Assembly: GCA_016271365.2 (NCBI GenBank)
Contig: CM057458.1
Coordinates: 196,078,501 to 196,142,500 of the forward strand
DNA from: Neoceratodus forsteri
Taxonomy: Eukaryota; Chordata; Ceratodontiformes; Ceratodontidae
Reading direction: 5' to 3'
Length of the DNA stretch: 64,000 nt
In this document: one piece after another, positions 35,520 to 47,204 of the stretch
Numbering within the stretch: position 1 is the first letter of the stretch
Layout of the letters: each line of letters opens with the position of its first letter
Translations under genes and position numbers: made by a program
Notes under the pieces: model-generated
What the model was told of the DNA's origin: nothing
What the model saw: only the letters and a program-made list of their open reading frames with translations
Databases searched by the model: none

Positions 35520-36720
35520 CTTTCAGCCGGATCTCCAGGCCACCATTATGGACCTGCCGTTCCAAGGCCCTGTTCTTTTTGGGCAAGACTTCTCTTGCTG
35601 CATCACGGAGACTGACTGTACTCCCTGGACATGCAGGATGCTTACATGCACGTACAAATCCTGCCGTCTCACAGGAGATATATCAGGTTCACGTTCAAAG
35701 GCCAGTACTACCAGTTCATAGGGGGCACATGGCGGCTGCTGTAGTGACCATACCCCTGGCTCGTCTCCACATGAGGACCCTTTAGTGGAACCTCAGAATG
35801 CAGTGGGATCAGCGCAGCAACAATTTTGACCAGGGAGTCAGGGTCTCCAAGGCTGTGCACCAAACCCTATCACAGTGGCTGACCCCCCTCCCAGTTATTG
35901 ATAGGAGCTCCATTCAGCAACCCCTCTCCTCAGCAAGTTGTCACCACAGATGTGTCTGGCTTGGGATGGGATTCCCACTTCAGGAACCACCAGACCAGGG
36001 GGTCATGGACTCAGGCAGAATGCTCTCTTCACATAAATATACTGGAGATGAGAGCGGTGCTTTGTGCCTTACAGTCATTTCAGAGTGAACTCCTTCAGGC
36101 CCCACTTTAATCCGGATGGACAACATGTCAGTGGTGTTATACAGCAACAAGCAAGAGGGGATACATTCTTACCCCCTTTGCAGAGAGGCCATGAGGGTCT
36201 GGTACTCGGCGATAAACCATGAACTGGAACTTCTGACAGTACACGTTCTAGGCCTTCAAAACACGCTCACGGACAGCCTCAGTCACTCGCAATCCCAAAC
36301 CCACGAATGGGAGTTGCTATAGGACATAGCGGATGACATTTTCAACAGATGGGGCACTCCAGAGTTGGACCTCTTTGCGTCCCCACTTAGTGCCAAACTG
36401 CCAAGTTTTTGCTCGCTAGAGCCAGGGCATGGTGTTTTTTGTTGAGACGCGTTGTCCCTCTTCTGGACCAGGAAGTTCTTCTGTGCCTTCCCTCCCTTTC
36501 CCCTTCTGCAACAAGTTTTGCTCAAGTTATAGTCGTAAGCAGCAACCTTGATTCTGATTGCACCATTCTGGCCCAGGCAGATCTGGTTCCTGCGTCTACA
36601 ACAGCTGGTAGTGGAACCACTGGTTCTTCTTCAGCTATCCTTTTGTTTGCTATCCCAGGAGAAGTCTGTCTACTACACCCCAACCTCAAGTCTCTGCATC
36701 TCCACGCATAACTCCTACAG
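35520..36720 (+). pseudogene. D3 RT/RNase H remnant
   Basis: YSLDMQDAYMHVQILPSHRR near 35,620 is RT motif A. It is soon followed by a jump to RNase H, so the YLDD motif and thumb are deleted. RNase H blocks are VTTDVSGLGWDSHF near 35,940, INILEMRAVLCAL near 36,035 and IRMDNMSVVLYSNKQEG near 36,110-36,160. The post-RNase H PELDLFASPLSAKL block lies near 36,360. Stops and shifts break it. Confidence 0.8.
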
Positions 36721-36729
36721 ACTTAGTCA

Positions 36730-37830
36730 GGAGCAGGTTTGGGGTGTCTGAGGGGGTAACAGAGGTATTGGTGGCCGCTAGGAAACCATCTACTAGGGCC
36801 GCTTAAGCCATGAAGTGGAAGTGGTTCAGGCTATAGGCTGCTGCCTGTGACCTGGATCCTTTCCTGTGTGAGGTAAATTAGGTTCTGGAGTACCTGTCTT
36901 CTCTGTTGGACTTGGGCCTTGACTATTCCTCCATAAAGGTACACCTTTTGGCTATTTCAACCTATCATGTACTGGTGAATGGCAAGAACTTGGCCCACCT
37001 TGACCTGTCGCATACCTTCCTGTGAGGTATCCTGCATATTAAGCCTCCCATACGAGATCCTGTCCCTCCATGGGATTTGTTGTTCAGGTTCAGAAAGGGA
37101 CCTCTGGTCTCAGTGGGCTCACCTGGTTATCAAAGTGCCATAAACAAATAAAATAAATAGGTTGGAAAAGTTGACATTGCCCTCCTTTGAACCAGCCATG
37201 AGTTGTGAGCTTTGCTTTCTCTTTTGGAAGCATTATTTTTAGTTGCTGTCACCTCAGCCTGGAGCATCTCCGAGCTTCAGGCTGTCACGTGTAAAGAGCC
37301 ATACTTTCTTCAGGGACATGGTGTCCCTTCGTACAAATCCTAAGTTTCTCCCAAAGGTGGTGTCTGAGATGACACTCAATCAAGACATCAGCATACTGGT
37401 TTATTGCCCGGAGTACTCCAATAAAGGGGAGGCATTGTTGCATAGCTTACATGTACATAGAATCCTTCAGTATTATATTGACCACGCTTGGTCCATCAAG
37501 AAATCCTACCAGTCATTTGTTTCTTTTGCCAAAGGATGTTGGGCTCACCAGTCACTAAGCAAACCTTGTCAAAGTGGCTGGTCAACTGCATTGTTTTCTG
37601 CCATGAGAAGTATGGAAAACCCCTGCCGGGGCCTGTGAGAGGCCATTCAACTGGAGGGGGATCTCTCTGCCTCTTTTGCTTCGCTCAGAAACATGTCTGT
37701 CTGCAGTGGACCTTTGTGCCGCGTCACCTGGTGTTCGGTGTAGACCTTTATCTGGCATTACAGGTTGGACATTGCTTCCAGATGGAGGGCAGACTTTGGC
37801 TTTGCTGTCCTTCAAGGGCTTCTCTCCTGA
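36730..37830 (+). pseudogene. D3 tyrosine recombinase
   Basis: Recognisable blocks are AVTSAWSISELQA near 37,245 (the family has an arginine pair where WS now stands), VSLRTNPKFLPKVVSEMTLNQ near 37,322, LHSLHVHRILQYYID near 37,440, TLSKWLVNCIVFCHEKYGKP near 37,565, and GHST near 37,640. The C-terminus is frameshifted. A small retroposon tail is inserted at 37,091-37,158. The catalytic arginine is lost, so the enzyme is dead. Confidence 0.8.
37091..37158 (+). mobile_element. Short retroposon 3' tail (family T) in D3 recombinase
   Basis: AGAAAGGGACCTCTGGTCTC, AGTGGGCTCACCTGGTTATC and an AAATAAAATAAAT tail match the insert at 20.17-20.23 kb. AGGTT occurs on both sides (37,086-37,090 and 37,159-37,163), a possible short target duplication. 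Recombinase blocks are contiguous around it. Confidence 0.6.
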
Positions 37831-37904
37831 TCACCCAGGGAATTTACTTCTGTTCCACCACCCATCTGACTGATGGTATCGCAGTACTGCTTGGGACTCA
37901 GTCC

Positions 37905-38020
37905 TATCTGTTATTACCTGCTGCAAGAGCTCTGTCCCTAAGTAAGATAGTACAGTTATGTAACAACTTACAATAACAGTAGATCTTCGAGAAGAGCTCT
38001 TGCAGCAGGTATGCTTTCCC
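37905..38020 (+). repeat. D3 internal complementary region
   Basis: CCTGCTGCAAGAGCTCTG and TAAGTAAGAT reverse-complement the left terminus of D3. The adjoining AGTACAGTTATGTAACAACT, then AGTAGATCTTCGAGAAGAGC, reverse-complement its right terminus. A contiguous join of both ends is the hallmark of DIRS elements, where it is thought to template the circle junction. Confidence 0.85.
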
Positions 38021-38122
38021 TCCCTTCTTCCCCCAGGGCTTTTTGTCCGGTTATCCCTTCTGGGATGACAAAGGCTTCTTGGCTTGTCCAATCCTTTAAG
38101 CTAGCCAGGTCTCCAGTGAGCG

Positions 38123-38335
38123 AACTGAGGTGATGCCGGGGGACTGCCCCCTTTATACAGTGGCTGATGTCGTGGGCGGAGCTGATGTTGGGGGTAGTCC
38201 CCCACCTTGGACTGCTAGCTAGAAGTTTTCCATGAGGTCCTAGTGCCTGGCGGCATAGTCCTATCTGTTACTACCTGCTGCAAGAGCTCTTCTCGAAGAT
38301 CTACTGTTGCGGTAAGTTTTTACGTAACTGTACTT
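38123..38335 (+). repeat. D3 right inverted terminal repeat
   Basis: Inverse of the left repeat, with extra outer sequence (CTACTGTTGCGGTAAG through AACTGTACT) that matches the internal complementary region but not the left repeat. Ends at about 38,335, where D2 recombinase sequence resumes. Confidence 0.9.
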
Positions 38336-39195
38336 TGTCACTGTCAGACTCTGATCCACAATATTCCTCACTTAAGTGCATTTGGGTGCTATATCGGCTT
38401 TCCGTACCCCTTTTGATGGTTGTACTGTGGCCCAGTTAGAGGAGTCCCATACTTTTGTGAGAGGTATTCTTCATATGAAACCTCCTATCCACCCACAATC
38501 CAGTCCTGCCTTGGGACTTGAATTATGTGCCTGAGAAACTGATGTTCACTCCTTTTCAGCTGGCTGCGAGTTGTGGCATACATTTCTTGTCATGGAAAAT
38601 GTTTTTTTAGTTGCAGTCACTTCTTCTCTAAGGATTTCAGAGCTTCAGGCTCTCCTGTGTGAGCCTCCTTATTTGATTTCCCACAAAGACAGTGTCTTTG
38701 CATACAGATCCTAAGTTTCTGGCGAAGATGGTATCTGAATTTACATTGAATCAAACAATACACCTTCCTTCCTGTTTATTACCTTGAGTATGTCAATCAA
38801 GGTGAGGCACTGTTCCATACTTTAGATGTACATAGAATACTCAGATACTATGTGAATCCCACCAAGGACTGTAGAAAGTCTTCTCAACTTTTTGTTTCAT
38901 TCACCCCTGGGAAAGATGATGCTCCTGTGTCTAAACAGCACCTGTCCAAATGGCTGGCACATTGTATTATGTTCTGTTTAGTACAGTAAGGAACTTCCTG
39001 GTGTGGTTCGTGGTCACTCCACCAAGGAATGGCTACTTTGGTTGCGTGTTTCAGAAATCTTTCTGTGACTGACATTTGTGTTGCAGCCACATGGAGCACT
39101 GTCTGCACCTTCACTAAACATTACAGTCTGGACAGAGTCTCTTGTAGTCTTCCAATTTTTGGGCTTGCTGTACTGCAAAACCTGCCATCCTGAAT
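38336..39195 (+). pseudogene. DIRS D2 recombinase, main part
   Basis: Blocks in order: SLKCIWVL near 38,375, HTFVRGILHMKPP-like near 38,450-38,480, VTSSLRISELQALLC-like near 38,615 (partly shifted), EGALFHTLDVHRILRYYV-like near 38,800, VSKQHLSKWLAHCIMFCL near 38,928, and SVTDICVAATWSTVCTF near 39,065, then TKHYSLD, where the expected tyrosine is kept. Stops and frameshifts throughout; the HxxR segment near 39,010 is degraded. Confidence 0.8.
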
Positions 39196-39249
39196 ATAGC
39201 GGAGTGTAACCACCTCCCAGTTGGTGTTCCGGACTGCCTGGAAATTGTT

Positions 39250-39345
39250 TGAAAGGTGTGGACTAATGGAGGAGATGTTCTCAAAGATGGAACTGTAACA
39301 TTCTTACCATGACAGTAGATCTTTGAAAGAATCTCCTACATTAGT
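39250..39345 (+). repeat. D2 internal complementary region
   Basis: TGACAGTAGATCTTTGAAAG with CTCCTACATTAGTTTG is the inverse of the D2 right end near 39,660-39,700, and the preceding TAATGGAGGAGATGTTCTC is the expected inverse of the missing left end. Same layout as in D3 and D1. Confidence 0.65.
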
Positions 39346-39529
39346 TTGTGCTGTCCCTCTGTTCAGTTTCCCTTCTGCTTCAGGGAGTGTTGCATCAGAT
39401 ACTGTGAAACTGAACCTAATATATGGATTATATATTCAGCCCTATGTTTCACCTTGTATGCCTAGGCTGGCCTTATCTCCTTGGTTCCCCAACAGTTGGA
39501 GGTCCTCTTAGTCTAATCTCCGTCAGGGA

Positions 39530-39712
39530 ACTGAAGAGTGAGAGGGCAGCCCTCATTTATATAGACGCTGATATGACATCACTCTGTGAGCGGCCCCCAG
39601 GTAGCAAAAGTTTCTGTGTGGTCCTAGTGCCTGGCAGCTGTGGTGCCAAAGTTGTGGATGAATGGAGGGGATTTACTAGAAGATCTACTATTGGGGTAAG
39701 TACGTAACTGTT
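39530..39712 (+). repeat. D2 right terminal repeat
   Basis: Ends GAAGATCTACTATTGGGGTA and AGTACGTAACTGTTC, parallel to the D3 right end. GTCCTAGTGCCTGGC is shared with D3, so D2 and D3 are related families. It has an inverse-oriented TATATAA-type motif near 39,555. The partner left repeat is absent. Confidence 0.75.
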
Positions 39713-39713
39713 C

Positions 39714-40444
39714 ATTCTAATGAAAAGCGTCATAGTTGCAGCAAAGGTAATCGAGCCGTGGTGTACACAGAAAATGTGCCAGATTCAGCAGTTCATATAA
39801 ATGGGTACAACTAATTTAGGAAGGATATGGTTAATAATGAAGGAGGAGGCATGTATTTTATGAAAGCAACAATATGTTGGTTCGGAGAATGGTATAATTA
39901 CAAAGTAAAGACTTCGTAACTTTGTAGTTAAAGGTGCATTAGTATAGAGCCCCTCATGGCTTTAACCCAGTAGTAGTGGGAATATTTCATCTTCCACCTG
40001 GAGAACAAACAAGAACATTTTTGCCAATATATAAGAGATGTGTTAGATCACATGGGATCCAAGCACCCGCCGCTGGTATTTTTTTAACTGCTGATTTCAG
40101 TAGATTGCCTGTAGGTTCTTTTAAATTCTTTCACAACCTGTTCCAGATTATGACAAAGACCACCAGGAACAACACAATGTCAGACCTTATACCTACTAAT
40201 GTGACTCCATTTTATTAAAGAAATGCCTGTTCTTGCCCCTGTTGACCTGCCAGATCACTATGTGGTTGTTTGTAAACCTTTGAGAGCAGATTTGCAGGTA
40301 AAGCATGTTTGGCAAAAAGCTTAAAGGGTTAAACATCAAAGAATTACTGTTATAGAGGAAATTAATAGTTCATCGGCTCTCAACAATACATCTAAGTATG
40401 AAAGAAATACATAAAACAGCTTCTGTTGAGGTTAAAAAAAAAAT
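39714..40444 (+). mobile_element. LINE-B endonuclease fragment
   Basis: VVVGIFHLPPGEQTR near 39,970, a LTADFSRLPVGSF stretch near 40,085 (GDFN-type motif decayed) and RNNTMSDLIPTN near 40,165 are APE-endonuclease blocks of an L2/CR1-group LINE not otherwise present here. The reading seems to continue at 53,433-53,463 and 55,091-55,156 (KPWVDKELKML), on the far sides of an L1 and a CR1 insertion. Confidence 0.6.
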
Positions 40445-40681
40445 GGCAAACTTGGGGGGCGTGGCCTGACCAGGCAGAAGATGGCAGCATATCTCAATCT
40501 TTCTGTAGGGAAAGCAGTAATCTAACCTCATTCAACCATACCCAGTTCGTTTTTCAACGCCAGCTCTGAAGATCAGCCTGTAACCAACCAGCCTCATATA
40601 CATTGCAAGCTATTTGGAACCTTACTATCCTGTTTTGACTGTATCAGCTCTGTAGAATATTAGGCCTCACTAACCAACACT

Positions 40682-41926
40682 ATGGCCGACCCCCACCTGC
40701 AACCTAATTCTCTCGCTAGAGTGGAAGCGATGTTCTCTAAGTTAATGGCTGATATTAATGATCTAAAAGTCTCCACTCACCAAAACACTGCTACGCTTGA
40801 GTCTGTGGGCCAAAGAATTACTGCCAATGTGAATTCAACTATTAAAAACAAGCCTCCATCCATGACCCGAAGCCAGAACCGCCCTATTAAATCCTTACAA
40901 TCAAAAATTGATGATATTGAAAATTGTAACGGGAGGAACAATTTACGTTTTTTAGGCTTCCACGAAGGTGCCGAGTTAGGGGATACATCTGCACTCTAAC
41001 TTCATGTCTTACTAGCAGTGCTAAAGCTTCCCCCTTAACAAGTTTTGATAATCGAGAGGTCCCAGGCTTAATCAAGACCCGTGGCCCAGACCCATCATAG
41101 CCCACCTCTTGAACTACGTGCATACTGAGTTGATCCTGAGACGTGCCAGAGAAGTAGGGGAATTACTGTGGCAGGAACATAAAATCCTTATTTATAGAGA
41201 CTTTTTAAAGAAGCTGACAACAAAAAAAAAAAAAGCATATCGTCCCCTGAAGCAGATACTGCATCAAATAGGAATTAAATTCGCTCTGCAATACCTGTCT
41301 ACAATGCGCCTCTTTCTTGGCACTTCTTTTAAAGATTTCAACACTCCCGATACCCTAGCTAACTTTATGGGTGTTTCTCCAATTTCTCCTACCTTAGTTG
41401 GGTCAAACGTGGAGGAAAATACGACTCGCAGTTTGGAATCCACTCGAGGGAAGGAAACTGCTGCACAGGATCGAGGAGGAAGTTCCACAGAATCAGAGGT
41501 CCCAAATAGCACTTCCACTGTTGTTCCCCTCACAGGCAATCCAGTTGGCTTCAAGAAAAGCTGCTGTCTGGACCCTGCACAACTAAACATTCCTGCTGCC
41601 CTACTGAAAGCCCTACCATACTACTTCAATCCTCAGCTTCTCACTCGCATGTCAACCCCTCCATTCCACTGAACAGTACATTTGCCCTCCTGGCAGAGGA
41701 CAAGCACTCATCACAGGAGGACTTGTCCTCTCGAAATGCAGATGATCTCTCTACCAATTCGTGCACGGCACTTCAGGGCAACATATCATCAGATTCCTCC
41801 TGGGCTGATGCTGTGGCAAGCTCTCCCTTTAAATCACTAGAACCACCTAAAAAGGAGCGTAAAGCGAAAACTAAGGGCAAGAACCAAAATCACTTTAACA
41901 ACACTCATAGAGCAGTGGTGACTTGA
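40682..41926 (+). pseudogene. L1/Tx1 ORF1 (RNA-binding, coiled-coil)
   Basis: ATG opens MADPHLQPNSLARVEAMFSK, followed by a coiled-coil-like stretch (LMADINDLKVSTHQNTATLE) and IDDIENCNGRNNLRFLGFHE near 40,905-40,965, the L1 ORF1 hinge to RRM motif. After a stop, another frame gives YVHTELILRRAREVGELLW near 41,115 and FALQYLSTMRLFLGTSFKDF near 41,280-41,340, the C-terminal part. A tail rich in Ser/Pro continues to about 41,926. Two or more frameshifts. Confidence 0.85.
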
Positions 41927-41929
41927 AAC

Positions 41930-43664
41930 TGCAGGTTGTTTACAGGTTGTTCTACTCTCTCTTGATGTGTTATATCAGGAGTTTGATTGCTGAAAGCCAG
42001 TCTTTTTTTTAGTGCCTAACCATGCGTTGTGCAGCCTTCACATCCCTGATCACTTTGCTCCCAGCAGGTTGTGAATGTGAAAGGCTGCACATTGCGTCTG
42101 GTTCCAGTTACATCATATTCAGTCTTAATCAGCCATTTGGCTTATGTTATCGGTGGGACTTTGGTGCTTTGTCAGTTCCTCCCATTTCTATAGCACCTGG
42201 GTATATACTGTACTTGTTTGATATTACTGCACTTTGCAAGTTCTTTGTTTTGACATCTTTCAGTACCCTTTCTTCTGGATAAATATCAAGATATTAGCTT
42301 CAGGATATAAGCATATTCCCTAGTTAACTCCATTTACTCCTCTATTTACTACAACTAGGGTCCCCCTGCTGTATAAGCCTATGGGCACTGTATTATTTTC
42401 CTTTTTTCAATGATAAAGTTAAACAAATTAATGTCGTAAACACATTTGACAGTACTGAATCTCCTATGCTAAACCTCCTGATTTTCGGTCTATCAGAACA
42501 CAAAGTCTATATTACATATCATAGTTGCTGGCTATTTTCGGAGTTCTGTCGCACAGGGTATCGAATCTGCATTTTCCTTTTGCACCCTATTTTCTCGAAG
42601 CTTAATAATCGTAAAAGGGGTCTCCTTGTTGTGCTCTTCCCTCTGATATGGGGCTCGCTGGGCCTGTTAAGTAGACCCAGTCACCCCATTTACTACACAC
42701 AATTTTCGAGTAAAGGGTATTAACATCTACTTTTAGATCACCCTGTGACCTCAGTAATCTCCGAAGCTGGACATAGCCCATACCTTTCCCTGCTCATATC
42801 TGGCTTCAGGCGTAGGTGTCGCAATATTTTATTTACTTTATTCACTATTCCATCATCAAATATCTACCCTGAAGCAATACTCTTTATCAAGTTGTGGTAT
42901 TCTATCTGGAATTCCGGCTCCACAACTGGCTAAATGAAGTAATTGTTGTTTTATTCTTTAAACTCAATTATAATCATCAAGTATCCGACTTGCCCGATTT
43001 CTAATGTTAAGGCAATACTGGCTCCTTATACAGCAATTACAGGCTTCTCGTTGTAAGAAACTGGCACTCTCATTACTCTCAATGTTGCTTGATACAATTA
43101 ATAAGTTCTGGTGTATTGTTCTTTATCTTTTTCAGGCATATTAGCTATTACATTAAGCTCAGGTTACAACAGTTCCCTGCCTTATGTGGTATAGCTACTT
43201 TGAGATCAAGTTTGTGCAGTGTTGTTGTTCTTATAATATTATCAGGTTTAGACCAGCTTTTCTTTTTAGTTGGTCTATTCCCAATTTGACGCCCTGCTGT
43301 GCGGTGAGAGTCTCCCAGCTGGTTAGCTGACTCATATCTAGCCGCTCCCTTAAGAATTATCCTCTCTAGTTTATTAGTGTGTTAATATTGTGGTTGATAA
43401 GTAATGTCTTTCTCTTTTTTTTTTTCAGTTTCAATTCAACTTTATTTTTATAGCGCCTTTCAAAACTTTTCTGTCTATTGACTTTACATACATAAGAATA
43501 TCTGTGCTGATTATACTCTACATACCCTGTTTGGTCAACTTGAATGATCCTGCCTATCTTCGTATATATAAGTTTTCTCTCTTTTACCTCCTGAATCATC
43601 CTCTACTCTACCTTTATGTCCCTCACTATTCCAGCAATTACCTTTTTTTCTCAGAAGTGACATC
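41930..43664 (+). other. Long inter-ORF stretch of the L1/Tx1 element
   Basis: About 1.7 kb between ORF1 and ORF2 with only short frames and no recognised domain. It contains a short antisense L2 3' tail near 43,430. It may hold further unrecognised insertions. Confidence 0.4.
43429..43480 (-). mobile_element. L2 3' tail, antisense
   Basis: TTTCAATTCAACTTTATTTT followed by TATAGCGCCTTTCAAAA is the reverse complement of the L2 3' hairpin and TTGAA tail seen at 1010-1064. Only the extreme 3' end is clear. Confidence 0.6.
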
Positions 43665-45600
43665 ATGATTGATTTACTTTTCTATACATGGAGTGTGAAG
43701 GGACTTAACTCTCCCTGTAAGAGAAAGCTAATTCTTTCCTACCTCAAAAAACACAAAGCACATATTGCTTTCCTTCAGGAAGCTAAATTATTAACAGAGG
43801 ATGTAAACAGACTTAAAGAAGACTGGGTCGGTCAAATTTACAACTCATCCTTTTCTTCCAAAAAAAGAGGAGTAGCTATACTCATTCATAAAAATCGTAA
43901 ATGGTCCCTTATAAACTCCATCTCTGACACAGAAGGCAGATGGGTAATTGTTAAATTAAATGCTCCTTCCAGTCCCCTTATGCGTGTTAATGCCTATGCT
44001 CCCAACTCTGACTCCCCAGAGTTTTTCCATAACCTAGCCCAACAGATTCTATCTGCCAACTTGGACAATACCCCAATAATTCTAGGAGGTGATTTTAACC
44101 TTGTTCTAGAAGCTAGTATAGATAGAAGCAATATGCCCATAGTTGCCCATACCAGGAGTATTAAGGCTCTCACTACTTCTGAAAGATTTAGGTCTATCCG
44201 ATGTCTGGCGACTCTTCCACCTGCGTGACCGAGATTTCACCATTTACTCTTCATTACACAAGTCATACAGTCGAATTGACTATTGGTTTGCCTGCCCCGC
44301 CACAGTTGAAAAAAACATGGATTCGTCTATTCTCCCCATAGTAATCTCGGACCACTCACTAGTTAAACTGCAACTTTTATGGCCCCTTCCCCACAACCAA
44401 AATCCTCTTTCTGGCACTTTGACCCACTTCTCCTTAAAAACCCTGATTTCCTACCTAAGGTTAAATCACAGATTAAAGAATTCCTTTCTCATAATAATCC
44501 TGCAGACACTTTCACGTGCACTGTATGGGAAGCCCTAAAGGCCATGATTCATGGGAAAATAATCAGCTATGCCACCAACCGAAAAAAAATTAAGGGAGCA
44601 ACAATTGGCTGAGCTCGAAAAATCCCTTAACGCTAAAGAGAGTCTGTATTTTAAATCTAACAAACATAACCCTAGCTCTCAACTCATCTCAAAATCCTCC
44701 AACTAAGATTCAAAATAAATGAATTAGTCTCCTGTAAAACTGAGTTAGCTCTGTTTAAGCTCAAACATAGATACTGGGAACAAGGAGACAAAAATGGGAA
44801 GCTTCTTTCTTACCAGCTTAGAGTGCAACAAACCGAACGGCATATTTCAGGTCTTAAGGACTCACAAAGTATAATTCACACCGACAATCCCTCCATAAAT
44901 CACATTATGAAATATTTTTATCAGACTCTATACTCTAACCCAAACCCCTCACCTACTTTACACATACAGCAGTTTTTAAACAGTTTGCACTTGCCCCATC
45001 TCTCTTTTTCTGAAGCGAACTCTGTAGTTGAACCCTTTTCCTTCCAAGAGATTCAGCAAGCTTTGTCCTCTTTGAAGTCTGGTAAATCCCTGGGAGGAGA
45101 CGGATTTCCTGTAGACCTTTACAAATCACTTTCTGATACTTTATGTTGATCCTTTTTAATGTCTTTCAGGAAGCCACTCACAAAGGTAAACTTCATCCAA
45201 TGTGCACCGAGGCAATTACAGCACAAATTCCTAAGAAAGAGAAAGATCTCTTACTCCTGGCTAGTTATAGACCTATTTCATTATTAAATGCAGACAGAAA
45301 GATATTTGCTATCTTCTAACATCTCTTCTAGAACCCCTGATTCCAAAGTTATCTCACTGTTCATCAAGCCGGGTTTATTAAGGACAGATCTGGCTCAGAC
45401 CACTTGTGTTCTTTATTCAGTTTAATCCACAAAGCCAAATCCCTTAACACCTGCGGCGGCTATAGCCATTGATTTTGAAAAGGCTTTTGATTCCTTAAAC
45501 TGGAACTACCTTTATCAAGTTCTTTCTTACTTTGGTTTCTCTCTCAACCTTCTGTTCCTGGATTAAGTTATCATACACTTCGCCTATAGCGAACATTTTT

Positions 45601-46109
45601 TTTTTTTATTTACTATGCTTTTTGTACCAGCCTAGTGCCGGACTCAGCCATGGTCAGCCCCGCCCCCTGCACCCACATGGTCCGTGCTCCCCATGCCCCT
45701 AGCACCCCAGGGGTCGGTAGCTACTGATGTTGCAAACATTGGTTGCTAGGGGAGAGCTGGCCTGGGAGCACATCAGAGGTAGCGAGGACTGCATCATGGA
45801 GGCGCTTTATTGCAGTTTTTTCTGTCCCGAAGGAAATTTTTCCTCTGGAGCAGGGATGTGCAGTGACGTCCAGTGTCCGCCCTGCCCCCCTGACGTCCAG
45901 ACGCCGGTTGCGACGGAGTCCCCGGCCTCCACCAGGGGTCTGTAGTGCACTGGATGTTTGTCCCCTCTTCCCCGGGAGAAGGAGAGCAGTCCTGAGGATG
46001 CTCCATCCATCTCCCCGGCCGACCCTCCAGCGCCCAGGTCCATTCCCGGTCTGGTCGCCGCCGCAAGTGGAAATCCAACCACTGTGCTGATCGGTCAACA
46101 GTCAGGGCA
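45601..46109 (-). mobile_element. Retroposon family R, antisense, with 9-bp TSD
   Basis: AACATTTTT occurs at 45,592-45,600 and 46,110-46,118, and the L1 reading IANIFTNF is restored by removing the segment between. The insert begins with a T-run (antisense poly-A) and is GC-rich. It shares GACGTCCAGACGCC/GGTCCATTCCCGGTC-type blocks with fragments at 11.2-11.5 and 14.5-14.9 kb. ORFs on both strands overlap and show no domain. Its parent LINE or SINE is not recognised. Confidence 0.8.
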
Positions 46110-47204
46110 AACATTTTTACTAATTTCTCCCTTTCTGTTTCCCTTCAACTGGCGAGAGGAACCAGACAAAGATGCCCTTTGTCGCCTTCTCTGTTCATCT
46201 TAGCTATGGAACCCTTAACTGCCAGTCTATATCAGTCTGCCGATATTAAGGGCATCCCTATTGGCAGTTCCAGATACACCTCTGTCTTCTACATGGATGA
46301 CCGCTTAATTCTACTTGAGAATTTAAAAGAGGCTGGACCCTTGCTGGTTAATTTACTCAGTAAATTCACTAATATCTCAGACCTCGCTCTCAATTACGGA
46401 AAATTGGAAACATTACCCCTTAATGACCGCTACAAGCCTTTCATGAACCTACCTCTTGGATTTCGCTGGTCACCTTAAGACATTACTTACCTAGGAATCA
46501 AAATAACCCAAAACCTGGAAAAAACCTTGGATGCATACTTTAGCCCCTTATTTGATAACATCAAGACTATCCTAGATAGATGGAAGCTTCTTAATCTTTC
46601 TTTCATAGGGAAAATAGCCGTCATCAAGATGACCATCACACCCAAAATTCTCTACTTATTCGCCAATATCCCCTAACTTTATAGCTATCCTTCTATCTAA
46701 ACTCAACAAATTACTCGGTAACTTTATATGGAACAGTAAACCACCGATATTCAGTCGTAACAAGCTTCGTGCACACTGGAATAGGGGTGGTTTTGGACTC
46801 CCTTTGTTTAAAGCTTATTTAAAGGCCTTCCGGACCTCTCAAACTATCAAATGGTTTAATAAACCTTCACCTCATATCCTGCTATTGGTTACAATGGAAT
46901 CTGCATTCTCCCTTGGGGGAGTTCCCACATCCTTCATCTTCAGTCCGCCTCCTTCCAAATTAAAATCGCATCCCACTATTTCAGCCTCTGTTCTTTACTG
47001 GAAGCTAATTCACAAATTCTTAAAATCTAACCCAACTCCTTGGTTCTGTATCCCCCTATGGGGTAACCCATTAATTGCTCTAGAGAATTAAACTGTGGAT
47101 ACATAGATACATAGACAGTGTCGGCAGATAAGGGCCTATGGCCCACCCAGTCTGCCCATTTGAGCTTGTAAGTTCAGTTTGTTTTCCTAGAAGTCTGTTG
47201 CCCC

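Larger units (their letters stand above)
29708..38335 (+). mobile_element. DIRS D3, nearly complete, with LINE-A inside
   Basis: Inverted terminal repeats frame gag, RT, RNase H and recombinase remnants in the DIRS order, with an internal complementary region before the right repeat. It sits inside the recombinase of D2 with no target duplication. A 3.47-kb antisense LINE-A splits gag, a 68-bp retroposon tail splits the recombinase, and part of the RT is deleted after the first palm motif. Confidence 0.9.
28970..39712 (+). mobile_element. DIRS D2, 5'-truncated, split by DIRS D3
   Basis: The left part (to about 29,707) holds the end of RNase H and the start of the recombinase. The right part (from about 38,336) continues the recombinase and ends with an internal complementary region near 39,250-39,345 and a right terminal repeat to about 39,712. 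Joining the two sides restores a continuous recombinase reading (LEY to SLSDS) with no duplicated bases, as expected for recombinase-mediated insertion of D3. The left terminus, gag and RT are missing here. Confidence 0.85.

Noticed and set aside
45721..46203. Dense ORFs on both strands at 45.7-46.2 kb
   Set aside because: They arise from high GC in an inserted retroposon bounded by a 9-bp duplication; no domain is visible.
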